Below, piece by piece: positions 1-5,910 of a DNA stretch of 14,202 bases. Origin of the DNA: Thermodesulfobacteriota bacterium. Lineage in GTDB: Bacteria; Desulfobacterota; Desulfocorpusculales; Desulfocorpusculum. The stretch's first letter is position 1. Each line of letters opens with the position of its first letter. The notes under the pieces were generated by a model. It saw only the letters and a list, made by a program, of their open reading frames with translations. It ran no database searches and was not told the DNA's origin. The stretch is from NCBI GenBank assembly GCA_028275295.1, contig JAPWUY010000006.1, positions 1 to 14,202 on the forward strand, written 5' to 3'. A program made the position numbers and the translations under genes.

Positions 1-699
1 ACGGCTGTCCCTTACTCCAGCGCGCCCATAAAGGCCATAAAGGATCAGGCTCAGCTCCTCGGTTTTGAGATAGGAGACGATCAGGACGTCCCCCTCACTG
101 CCCTGGATACCAAGAGCCAGGTGCTCGCTGCAGCCAAGTTCAAACCGGACCTAGTATGGCACGGAAACACGACCATGAGCGTCTCCACGGCCCTGAGAGA
201 CGCATATGCCCAGAACCTTGGGGCTTGGCACATAATAAACAACTGGGGGTACGATGAGAACCTTCCCAGGCTAGCAGGCGAGGCTGCCAAAAATGCCATA
301 GGCGCTGCGCCGTGTGCCTTCTTCGGCGAGAATGTCAAGCTCATGGACAAGGTTGTGGAGTATGCCCAGAAGCTCAACCCGGGTATCCCCAAAGAGCAAA
401 GGCTCATAAGGACTGTTCAAGGATGGGCAGCGGTGGTGCTCCTCTGGGAAGCCATGATAAGGGCTGACAAGGCTGGTAAGCTCGATGGAGAGGGGATCAT
501 GAAGGTGGGCTTCGAGTCCTTGAGGGACTTCGATTTGGGTCTCGGAGCACCTCCTGTGACCTTCACCCCAGAGGATCACAGGCCCACGAGCATCGCCCAG
601 ATCTACATCTACAAGGATGGAAAGTTCCAGCTTCTGGACCGAATAGACTTGAAGAAGCGCTGGCCGGACAAATGGGCCAAGGAGTGGCTCGGCTGGTAG
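1..699 (+). CDS. ABC transporter substrate-binding protein, HAAT/LivK type (5' partial)
   Basis: This is the C-terminal 232 residues of a periplasmic solute receptor; the reading frame is open from base 1, so the signal peptide and first lobe lie outside the window. The family captures branched-chain amino acids, amides, short-chain acids or aromatic acids and passes them to Liv-type permeases. Visible family features are a type-1 periplasmic fold with alternating segments (KFKPDLVWHGN, then GAWHIINNWGYDEN) and a typical C-terminal lobe end (VTFTPEDHRPTSIAQIYIYK). It ends in a basic/aromatic tail rich in W and K. A LivF ATPase starts 22 nt after its TAG stop, which supports the assignment. 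The usual length is about 400 residues, so roughly 40 percent is missing. The ligand cannot be read from this part. Confidence 0.85.
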   Translation, partial: TAVPYSSAPIKAIKDQAQLLGFEIGDDQDVPLTALDTKSQVLAAAKFKPDLVWHGNTTMSVSTALRDAYAQNLGAWHIINNWGYDENLPRLAGEAAKNAIGAAPCAFFGENVKLMDKVVEYAQKLNPGIPKEQRLIRTVQGWAAVVLLWEAMIRADKAGKLDGEGIMKVGFESLRDFDLGLGAPPVTFTPEDHRPTSIAQIYIYKDGKFQLLDRIDLKKRWPDKWAKEWLGW

Positions 700-721
700 C
701 CCAAATCGAGGAGGTAGCTGG

Positions 722-1534
722 GTGAGTGCCCAAAAACCCATCCTTCAGCTCCACAATATAGAGGTGAAGTATCACGAAGTGATCCTGGTCCTCAAAGGGG
801 TGTCCCTGGAAGTGCCGGAGGGGGGGATAGTGGCCCTTCTGGGGGCCAATGGCGCGGGGAAGAGCACGACCCTCAAGGCGATCTCCGGGCTTCTCAAGCA
901 CGAGGAGGGCCGTGTCACAGATGGGGCAATTGAGTTCAGGGGGGAACAGATCCACAGAAAGGATCCGGAAGAGATCGCCAAGATGGGGATCTACCAGATC
1001 ATCGAGGGAAGAAGGGTCTTCGAACACCTCACGATAGAGGAGAACCTCAGGGTAGGGGGCCACTTGAGGGGCAATAGCCAAAGTCTAAAGGAAAGGCTGG
1101 AGATGGTGTACAGCTACTTCCCCAGGCTCAAGGAAAAGAGGAATCTCGTTGCTGGATTCGCAAGTGGAGGCGAGCAGCAGATGACCGTCATAGGAAGGGC
1201 ATTGATGGCAAGCCCCAAGCTGATGCTTCTCGATGAACCCTCCATGGGACTCGCCCCTCTCCTCATAAAGGAGATCTTCGAGATCATCCAGAGGCTCAAT
1301 CAGGAGGAACGGATCCCCATACTCCTCGTGGAACAGAATGTGAAACTCGCCCTCACAGTCGCCCCTTATGCCTATGTCATGGAAAATGGAAGGATAGTGA
1401 TGGATGGTCCCTCGGAGGTTCTGAAGCAGAATCCCGACATAAGGGATTTCTATCTCGGACTCACGGACCTCGGGGAGAGAAAGAGCTTCAGGTCAGTGAA
1501 GCATTACAAGAGGCGAAAGAGGTGGCTCACTTAG
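722..1534 (+). CDS. livF: Branched-chain amino acid-type ABC transporter ATP-binding protein (LivF-like)
   Basis: Cytoplasmic ATPase that powers a HAAT-family importer. Walker A is GANGAGKST at residues 41-49, the Q-loop glutamine is Q92 followed by EGRRVFEHLTIEENL, the signature is ASGGEQQ at 147-153, Walker B is LMLLDEP at 167-173, and the switch region has LVEQN, with Gln where other ABC ATPases have His, as is normal for LivF. The GTG start is preceded by AGGAGGT at about 709-715. The protein has 270 residues against about 235 for classical LivF. The extra C-terminal stretch of about 30 residues is strongly basic (SVKHYKRRKRW) and is known to me from a LivF subgroup in Desulfobacterota-like genomes. 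The upstream gene is the substrate-binding protein. The permeases and LivG partner are not in the window and presumably lie upstream. The substrate is unknown. Confidence 0.92.
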   Translation: MSAQKPILQLHNIEVKYHEVILVLKGVSLEVPEGGIVALLGANGAGKSTTLKAISGLLKHEEGRVTDGAIEFRGEQIHRKDPEEIAKMGIYQIIEGRRVFEHLTIEENLRVGGHLRGNSQSLKERLEMVYSYFPRLKEKRNLVAGFASGGEQQMTVIGRALMASPKLMLLDEPSMGLAPLLIKEIFEIIQRLNQEERIPILLVEQNVKLALTVAPYAYVMENGRIVMDGPSEVLKQNPDIRDFYLGLTDLGERKSFRSVKHYKRRKRWLT

Positions 1535-1573
1535 GCCCATAGGAAAGAAGACTCGAACGGAAAGGAGGAGCCC

Positions 1574-2212
1574 ATGAGACCCATCAAGGTACTTGGCATC
1601 GTGGCTCTTTTGGCAATGGGGGCTTTCTTGAGCGGATGCGAGACAATGGAAGTGGCAGGAACCGCTCAGCCAGCAGGTCCAGCCAAACCCCCTGTGGTAC
1701 AGCTCGACAGGGTGGAAATAAACCACATTCAGCCCTTCTTCATCGCTCCCAGAATAGATTTCAAGGACTGCAACAATCCAGGCAAGGTTGGGGGCTATGG
1801 GTACACCAGCACCCTGAGCCTGGCATATGTCTTCAAGATCCAGAACCCCAACCCATTCCCAGTGATGCTGGATGAGCTCACTTTCACTGCGGCCTTCGAG
1901 GATTTCGATGTGAACATGCCCACAGTCTATGAGGATCAGTGGATCCCGCCCGGCAAGACAAATGAGCTCAGGGTAGTGGCGGTTCAGGAAGCTCAAGCCA
2001 CCATAGCAAGCTTGTCGGTGGGTGGAATGGCAGCGGAGAGGATCAAGAAGATGGGAACAAAACAGGCAGATCTGGTAAAGAAATGGTGGGATACAATTGG
2101 CGATATGGCCTTTCCCATCCAAGTGAAAAACGGAGTCGCTGTGTTCCAGACCCCGGATGGCAAGACCGTTCAGTCCACATTCCAGGGAGTCTTCCCCCCT
2201 CCCAAAAAGTGA
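1574..2212 (+). CDS. LEA14/WHy-like lipoprotein
   Basis: A 212-residue protein with a lipoprotein signal peptide: positive N-terminus (MRPIK), hydrophobic stretch of residues 6-18, and lipobox LSGC with the modified cysteine at residue 22. The mature part, about residues 42-210, contains a short beta-rich domain with YVFKIQNPNPFPVMLDEL at about residues 85-102. This NPNPFPV signature is characteristic of LEA14/WHy (water stress and hypersensitive response) domains, which in bacteria are usually small envelope lipoproteins of unknown role. AGGAGG lies just before the ATG, and the gene follows livF by 39 nt on the same strand, so it is probably co-transcribed. Cell location (periplasmic face of a membrane) is inferred. 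The sequence gives no direct link to transport. The domain call is by motif only. Confidence 0.75.
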   Translation: MRPIKVLGIVALLAMGAFLSGCETMEVAGTAQPAGPAKPPVVQLDRVEINHIQPFFIAPRIDFKDCNNPGKVGGYGYTSTLSLAYVFKIQNPNPFPVMLDELTFTAAFEDFDVNMPTVYEDQWIPPGKTNELRVVAVQEAQATIASLSVGGMAAERIKKMGTKQADLVKKWWDTIGDMAFPIQVKNGVAVFQTPDGKTVQSTFQGVFPPPKK

Positions 2213-2220
2213 TGACCCAT

Positions 2221-2247
2221 GGAGGGCGGCTGAGTGAGCCGCCCTCC
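2221..2247 (+). terminator. GC-rich hairpin ending the transporter operon
   Basis: A perfect 11-bp stem (GGAGGGCGGCT / AGCCGCCCTCC) closes a 5-nt loop (GAGTG), starting 8 nt after the stop of the lipoprotein gene. It is the expected position for a terminator. No T-tract follows (the next bases are CCACCC), so it does not fit a classical intrinsic terminator. It may stop transcription with help from a factor, or protect the 3' end of the mRNA. Confidence 0.6.
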
Positions 2248-2270
2248 CCACCCGGACCACCTGAGTCCGA

Positions 2271-2282
2271 GGGGCTAGCCCC
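2271..2282. repeat. 12-nt perfect palindrome GGGGCTAGCCCC
   Basis: Perfect dyad GGGGCT/AGCCCC with no spacer, in the non-coding region between the transporter operon and hpt. The symmetry and length would suit a dimeric protein site, but no second copy was noticed in the window and no regulator is linked to it. A single 12-nt GC-rich palindrome can also arise by chance. Confidence 0.5.
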
Positions 2283-2417
2283 ATCGAGTGTGTCTCGGCT
2301 CAGGGTAATCTGTTCCCTTCTGACCAGGCTCATCCTTGCTGGGACAATGAAGTCCCACATGGAGGGATTTGCGCTTCCCGATATCCCCCTCGGAGGGAGA
2401 AGTACCCCAAGCCCATA

Positions 2418-2481
2418 ACAGGCCCGTATTTCCGTCTGGAACAATCTCCTAGAAGGTGGCGGCGAAATGGCCGGGCCTTGT
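2418..2481. repeat. Long-range inverted repeat (ACAGGCCCG / CGGGCCT-T-GT)
   Basis: The arm ACAGGCCCG (2418-2426) can pair with CGGGCCTTGT (2472-2481) as a 9-bp stem with one bulged T. It encloses about 45 nt that contain a small TTCC/GGAA hairpin at 2430-2441. This is the most RNA-like element of the intergenic region, but it matches no family I know. Confidence 0.4.
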
Positions 2482-2528
2482 AGTGGGGCCTTTGAGTAGG
2501 TTGGATCTTACTCTTCCTCCGGGTTAGA

Positions 2529-2557
2529 TTGACAAATGGCGTCGCTTCTCTTATAAC
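2529..2557 (+). promoter_or_regulatory. Sigma-70 promoter of the hpt operon
   Basis: TTGACA (perfect -35) at 2529-2534, a 17-nt spacer, then TATAAC (5 of 6 matches to TATAAT) at 2552-2557. Transcription should start near 2564. The site falls inside the longest open frame of hpt: its first possible TTG codon is the -35 box itself. This argues against that upstream start. Confidence 0.75.
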
Positions 2558-2570
2558 CCTCTTTGACATG

Positions 2571-2578
2571 GGAGAGGT
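2571..2578 (+). promoter_or_regulatory. Ribosome binding site deciding the hpt start
   Basis: GGAGAGGT lies 4-8 nt before the TTG at 2583, whereas nothing like a Shine-Dalgarno precedes the in-frame ATG at 2568. With a transcript start near 2564, the ATG at 2568 would have a leader of only about 4 nt, while the TTG has a 19-nt leader with a usable site. Confidence 0.6.
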
Positions 2579-2582
2579 CAGA

Positions 2583-3107
2583 TTGAGAGTTCTCCACTCG
2601 AGGGAGGAGATCGCCTCAAGGGTCCGGAGCCTTGGAGGGATGATCTCTCGGGACTACAGAGGGACGACTCCTCTTTTAGTGGGGATACTCAAAGGCGCGT
2701 TTGTTTTCCTGGCGGATCTCATGAGGTCCCTCGATATCCCTGTGGAGGTGGATTTCGTCAGGGTGGCAAGTTACGGGAGCTCCATGGAGAGTACCGGCAC
2801 CATATGCCTCACCAAGGACCTGGAGATACCCATCGAGGGAAGGGACGTATTGGTCGTGGAAGATATCGTGGACAGTGGTCGAACCCTCAAATACCTCATG
2901 GAGGAATTGGAGAGAAGAGGACCCAAGTCCCTTCGCTGTTGTTGTCTTCTTGACAAGAGGCATAGGAGAGAGGTGGATCTCAAGATCGATTACGTGGGAT
3001 TCGTCATGGATGAAGGCTTCGTCGTAGGGTATGGCCTCGACTGGGCAGAGGCCTATCGTTACTTGCCAGAGCTCTGCATAGTGGAACAGGGAGAAGGAGT
3101 CCCATGA
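2583..3107 (+). CDS. hpt: Hypoxanthine phosphoribosyltransferase
   Basis: Cytosolic purine salvage enzyme that joins hypoxanthine (and usually guanine) to PRPP, giving IMP or GMP and pyrophosphate. From the TTG start the protein has 174 residues, the normal family size, and begins RVLHSREEIASRV, like typical Hpt N-termini. The flexible-loop region VRVASYGSSMESTG is at about 59-72. The PRPP-binding motif VLVVEDIVDSGRTL, with adjacent acidic residues E93 and D94, is at 89-102, and the base-binding end FVVGYGLDWAEAYRYLP is near the C-terminus. Alternative in-frame starts are ATG 2568 (179 residues) and TTG 2529 (192 residues); the promoter and ribosome binding site favour 2583. It is the first gene of a unit with the zinc-ribbon protein, which it overlaps by 4 nt (ATGA). 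Confidence 0.93.
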   Translation: MRVLHSREEIASRVRSLGGMISRDYRGTTPLLVGILKGAFVFLADLMRSLDIPVEVDFVRVASYGSSMESTGTICLTKDLEIPIEGRDVLVVEDIVDSGRTLKYLMEELERRGPKSLRCCCLLDKRHRREVDLKIDYVGFVMDEGFVVGYGLDWAEAYRYLPELCIVEQGEGVP

Positions 3108-3964
3108 TGATAGTCCAGTGTGAGAACTGCAAGGCAAAGTTTCGCTTGGACGAATCCAAAGTGCCCGAGCAGGGAAGAAGGGTTCGATGTTCCAAGTGCA
3201 AACACGTATTCATGGTGAGGAGGGATACCCCGGCCGAGCCTCCCAAGGAGGAAGCGGTGAGTCTCACCCCGAAGGAAGGTGAGGGAGTGGAGCCTTCCTG
3301 GGCCAGAGAGGAGATGGGGCAGGAAGCGGAGCCGGTTTTCGAGCCTACAGTGAGGATAGATCTAGGGTCCGAGCCGCCTCCCGGCCCGCAACTGGAAGAG
3401 CCACCTCAAGGGCAAGAACCCGTTGCTCCAAGCGCTAGGCCCAGAAGAAGGATCCTCGCCCCCTTGCTCACTGCCGGAGCAGTGGTCGCAGCCCTGGCCA
3501 TGATTGTGGTGGTCCTGGGCAAGCTCGGCTATCTCCCGTTCCTCTTTCCCGAGCCCCAGGAACCTCCCATTTCCAAGCTCACAATAGACCAAGGGCAACT
3601 CGAGGGGAAATGGGAGAAGAATGCCCAGATCCCTAGAATATTCGTGATCACGGGCACTGTTCATAACCAGTCCAAGAAACCCAGGTCCTTCATCAAAGTG
3701 AGGGGACTGCTCCTGGACAAAAATGGCAAGGTGGTCAAGGAGGTATGGGCTTTCTGCGGAAATCCCATTCCCATCGAGGACCTCAGGACCAAGGCACCCG
3801 GCGAGCTCGAGAAGGTGATGCATACTAGGGAGGGTCAAAAGGGTTCCAATAAGATGGTTCCCCCTGGGGGGAAGATCCCCTTCACCCTGATATTCTTCGA
3901 GGTTCCCGATGGGGTCGAGGCCTTCGGAGCAGAGGTCACTGAAGCTCAGATCCCTTCCCTTTGA
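3104..3964 (+). CDS. MJ0042 zinc-ribbon / DUF3426 membrane protein
   Basis: A 286-residue protein of modular build. An N-terminal zinc ribbon of the MJ0042 type has Cys at 6, 9, 29 and 32 (CENCKAKF...VRCSKCKHVF). An acidic, proline-rich linker spans about 40-112, and a basic patch (RPRRR, 112-116) is followed by a single membrane helix at about 117-138. The rest, to the C-terminus, resembles DUF3426, a beta-sandwich related to FxLYD-type domains. The positive patch before the helix puts the ribbon in the cytoplasm and the beta domain outside. The function is unknown for the family; related proteins occur widely in Desulfobacterota. Its ATG overlaps the hpt stop and is preceded by GGAGAAGGAG, so it is likely translated together with hpt. 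A potassium channel gene follows after 36 nt. Confidence 0.85.
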   Translation: MMIVQCENCKAKFRLDESKVPEQGRRVRCSKCKHVFMVRRDTPAEPPKEEAVSLTPKEGEGVEPSWAREEMGQEAEPVFEPTVRIDLGSEPPPGPQLEEPPQGQEPVAPSARPRRRILAPLLTAGAVVAALAMIVVVLGKLGYLPFLFPEPQEPPISKLTIDQGQLEGKWEKNAQIPRIFVITGTVHNQSKKPRSFIKVRGLLLDKNGKVVKEVWAFCGNPIPIEDLRTKAPGELEKVMHTREGQKGSNKMVPPGGKIPFTLIFFEVPDGVEAFGAEVTEAQIPSL

Positions 3965-4000
3965 GAGCCCCAGCCAAGATGACCCCGCGGGGAGAAGCCC

Positions 4001-5002
4001 ATGGAGCTACAAGGGAGAATCCAAGCGGCCCTGGGAGGCTGTTTGGCCCTGATGGCCGTCGGTACCCTGGGCTATCATCTCCTGGAGAAATGGGATCTTC
4101 TGGATTCCCTGTACATGACCATCATCACCCTCACGACAGTGGGTTACGGAGAGGTCCACCCGATACAGAGGGCCGAGACCCGGATATTCACCATGGCACT
4201 CATCTTGTCGGGACTCGGGGTGGTATTCTACACCCTGGGCACCTTGGCCCAGAGCCTAGTGGAAGGGGAGATAAGGGAGTTTATGGAGAGGAAGAAAGTG
4301 AGGAAGGCCATCCAATCCCTTTCCCATCATTGCATCATCTGTGGATTCGGGAGAATAGGACAATCCATGGCAGCGGAGCTCTCGAGGGGAAATATGCCTT
4401 TCGTGGTAGTGGAGAAGGACCCCCAAAACTATCAGAGAATCTTGGAAAAGGGGTATTTGGCCGTTGCAGGGGATGCCACTTCTGAAGAGACCCTCCTCGA
4501 GGCTGGGATCGAGAAAGCCAAGGCCCTCATCTCGGTGGCATCCACAGACGCGGACAATCTCTACATAACCTTGACGGCCAAGGGACTCAACCCCACCCTC
4601 ACCATCATAGCGAGGGCAGCTGAGGAAGGGGCTGAGCGAAAACTCCTCTGGGCAGGAGCGACAAATGTAGTGTCCCCTTACAAGATGAGCGGCCAAAGGA
4701 TGGCCAATCTCCTCTTGCGACCAGCGGTCGTGGAGTTCATAGAGTCCTCCCTCTCCGATCCCTCAGTGGATCTCGTGATGGAGGAGGTCCACGTGCCTGA
4801 GAAGTCGCATCTCGAGGGCCTGGATTTGGTCTCCTCGGGCCTCAGGCGGGAATTTGGTCTCATAATAATAGCCATAAAGAGGAAAGAGGGCGATCTCTTG
4901 ATCAACCCTTCCCCCCAGGAGAAGCTCCAGGGAGGGGACACCTTGATAGCCATAGGGAAGAGGGAGAGATTCAGGGCCCTTTCCTCCAAGCTGGGCTCCT
5001 AG
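4001..5002 (+). CDS. Two-helix potassium channel with RCK (TrkA-N/TrkA-C) gating module
   Basis: A 333-residue ion channel subunit of the MthK/GsuK type. It has a membrane helix at about 8-27, a pore helix and the selectivity filter TVGYGE at 46-51, and a second helix at about 62-84. The RCK N-lobe starts near residue 110 with the nucleotide-binding glycine motif GFGRIG (115-120). A glutamate, E138, ends the second beta strand (FVVVEKD), as in proteins binding NAD(H) or other adenine nucleotides. A TrkA-C domain is at about 250-333 (EKSHLEGLDL...GDTLIAIG). Four pores are expected to assemble under a ring of eight RCK domains whose ligand (Ca2+, NAD, ADP or cyclic di-AMP in relatives) opens the channel. 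The ATG follows GGGGAGAAG. The gene is complete and ends the plus-strand unit. Confidence 0.93.
   Translation: MELQGRIQAALGGCLALMAVGTLGYHLLEKWDLLDSLYMTIITLTTVGYGEVHPIQRAETRIFTMALILSGLGVVFYTLGTLAQSLVEGEIREFMERKKVRKAIQSLSHHCIICGFGRIGQSMAAELSRGNMPFVVVEKDPQNYQRILEKGYLAVAGDATSEETLLEAGIEKAKALISVASTDADNLYITLTAKGLNPTLTIIARAAEEGAERKLLWAGATNVVSPYKMSGQRMANLLLRPAVVEFIESSLSDPSVDLVMEEVHVPEKSHLEGLDLVSSGLRREFGLIIIAIKRKEGDLLINPSPQEKLQGGDTLIAIGKRERFRALSSKLGS
4273..4285 (+). promoter_or_regulatory. Possible internal ribosome binding site and start for a free RCK subunit
   Basis: AAGGGAG at 4273-4279 precedes an in-frame ATG (Met95, 4283-4285) that lies after the second membrane helix and about 15 residues before the RCK domain. 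In MthK a comparable internal Met produces soluble RCK subunits that complete the octameric ring. The spacing here is slightly short and the Met is common in the family, so this is a candidate only. Confidence 0.35.
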
Positions 5003-5026
5003 CTTCCACCATGCCATCCCAGGGCG

Positions 5027-5065
5027 CTTCCACCCGGGTGTCTCAGGTGCACTGCCCGGGCGAAG
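5027..5065. terminator. Hairpin between convergent genes, possible two-way terminator
   Basis: The 71 nt between the channel stop and the ccsA stop contain CTTC-CA-CCCGGG (5027-5038) facing CCCGGG-C-GAAG (5055-5065). This gives a stem of 10 Watson-Crick pairs plus two G-T pairs, with a small internal loop. Both arms also contain self-complementary CCCGGG. No T-run follows on either strand, so intrinsic termination would be weak. Confidence 0.4.
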
Positions 5066-5073
5066 GGTCCTCT

Positions 5074-5901
5074 TCAGGCATAGCTATGAAGGCCCGAGAG
5101 AAGGAAGTTCACCCCGAAGTAGGTGAAGAGGGTTGCCGCGAATCCGATCACCGAGAGGACAGCCGCCCTCTTTCCCCTCCAGCCCCTCGAGAGCCTGGCG
5201 TGAAGGAAGGCCGCATAAATGAGCCATGTTATGAGGGACCAAGTCTCCTTTGGATCCCAGCTCCAATAAGTTCCCCAGGCCACATCTGCCCAAATGGCCC
5301 CGGTTATTATGCCGAGGGAGAGAAACGGAAATCCCGTTGCAATAGCCCTGTAGTTAAGGTGGTCCAGGAGATCCTCCGAGGGCAGCACCTTGGCCATCCT
5401 TCCTTCGGGATCCAGCCTCTGCCTCACCATATACAGGAGGCTCACCCCAAAGGAAGCGGCGAAGGCTGCATATCCCAGAAAACACGTTATCACATGGGCA
5501 GTGAGCCAGTTGCTCTGCAAGGCTGGCACGAGGGGTCTTATTGTGGTATCGAATAGGAGAGAGCCGAGCCCGAGGCTCAAGAAGGGTATGAATGCCACGA
5601 AGGCCCCTATGATTCTGTTTCTGTATCGGAGCTCCAGCAGCAGATAGACACTCGCTGTGGCCCATGCGAACAACACCATGGACTCATACTGGTTGGTCAA
5701 GGGTATCCTTCCATGGCCCATCTGGTGAGACTCCATCCATCTGAGAAAAAAGCCCGCCCCATTTCCGGCCCATCCCGCCCACATGATGAGGCTTGCTACC
5801 CTTCCCATCCATAGGGATCTCGTGGTGGAAGAGATCACATATGCGAACCACGAAGCCAGATATATCAATGAGATGGCACTGAGCAACTCTGTACTGTCCA
5901 T
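5074..5901 (-). CDS. ccsA: Cytochrome c biogenesis protein CcsA (CcsB/ResC type)
   Basis: A 275-residue integral membrane protein of System II cytochrome c maturation. With ResB it forms the synthase that carries heme across the cytoplasmic membrane and attaches it to CXXCH motifs of apocytochromes. It has about eight hydrophobic segments and the tryptophan-rich heme motif WGTYWSWDPKETW at about 209-221 in the outer loop. Conserved histidines are at H145 (WLTAH), H234 (FLHAR) and H272 (GLHSY near the C-terminus), matching the family's axial heme ligands. The ATG lies 9 nt after the resB stop and is preceded by GAGGAGGG. Length and ending are normal. It is the last gene of the minus-strand run and converges on the channel gene. 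Confidence 0.95.
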   Translation of the reverse strand: MDSTELLSAISLIYLASWFAYVISSTTRSLWMGRVASLIMWAGWAGNGAGFFLRWMESHQMGHGRIPLTNQYESMVLFAWATASVYLLLELRYRNRIIGAFVAFIPFLSLGLGSLLFDTTIRPLVPALQSNWLTAHVITCFLGYAAFAASFGVSLLYMVRQRLDPEGRMAKVLPSEDLLDHLNYRAIATGFPFLSLGIITGAIWADVAWGTYWSWDPKETWSLITWLIYAAFLHARLSRGWRGKRAAVLSVIGFAATLFTYFGVNFLLSGLHSYA

Positions 5902-5910
5902 GGTCCCTCC

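Larger units (their letters stand above)
2248..2528. other. Non-coding intergenic stretch with several inverted repeats
   Basis: No convincing gene lies here on either strand. Short frames exist but have no ribosome binding site and no family resemblance. The stretch holds a series of potential hairpins: CGGAC/GTCCG (2253-2269), a 12-nt palindrome (2271-2282), TGGGAC/GTCCCA (2340-2357), TTCC/GGAA (2430-2441) and a longer-range pairing of 2418-2426 with 2472-2481. I recognise no tRNA, tmRNA, SRP RNA, RNase P, 6S or riboswitch signature. It lies upstream of the hpt promoter, so it is not part of the hpt leader unless another promoter is used. Confidence 0.5.

Noticed and set aside
1493..2284. 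A 263-codon minus-strand frame opposite the lipoprotein gene
   Set aside because: The plus-strand gene has a clear lipobox and Shine-Dalgarno; the antisense frame has neither a signal nor a family match.
2213..2528. Search for a tRNA-Sec gene near selB and in the intergenic regions
   Set aside because: No acceptor/T-arm pattern, no GTTCGA-type T-loop with TCA anticodon context, and no terminal CCA was found in any gap.
2330..2569. A 79-codon minus-strand frame starting near the hpt promoter
   Set aside because: The ATG lacks a ribosome binding site, the product is basic with no recognisable domain, and it overlaps the hpt promoter. I keep the region as non-coding.
4999..5076. Possible selenocysteine read-through of the ccsA stop (TGA followed by 24 open codons and a hairpin)
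   Set aside because: CcsA proteins normally end just after GLHSY, as here, and the hairpin lacks the expected SECIS form. It is better explained as a convergent-gene terminator.
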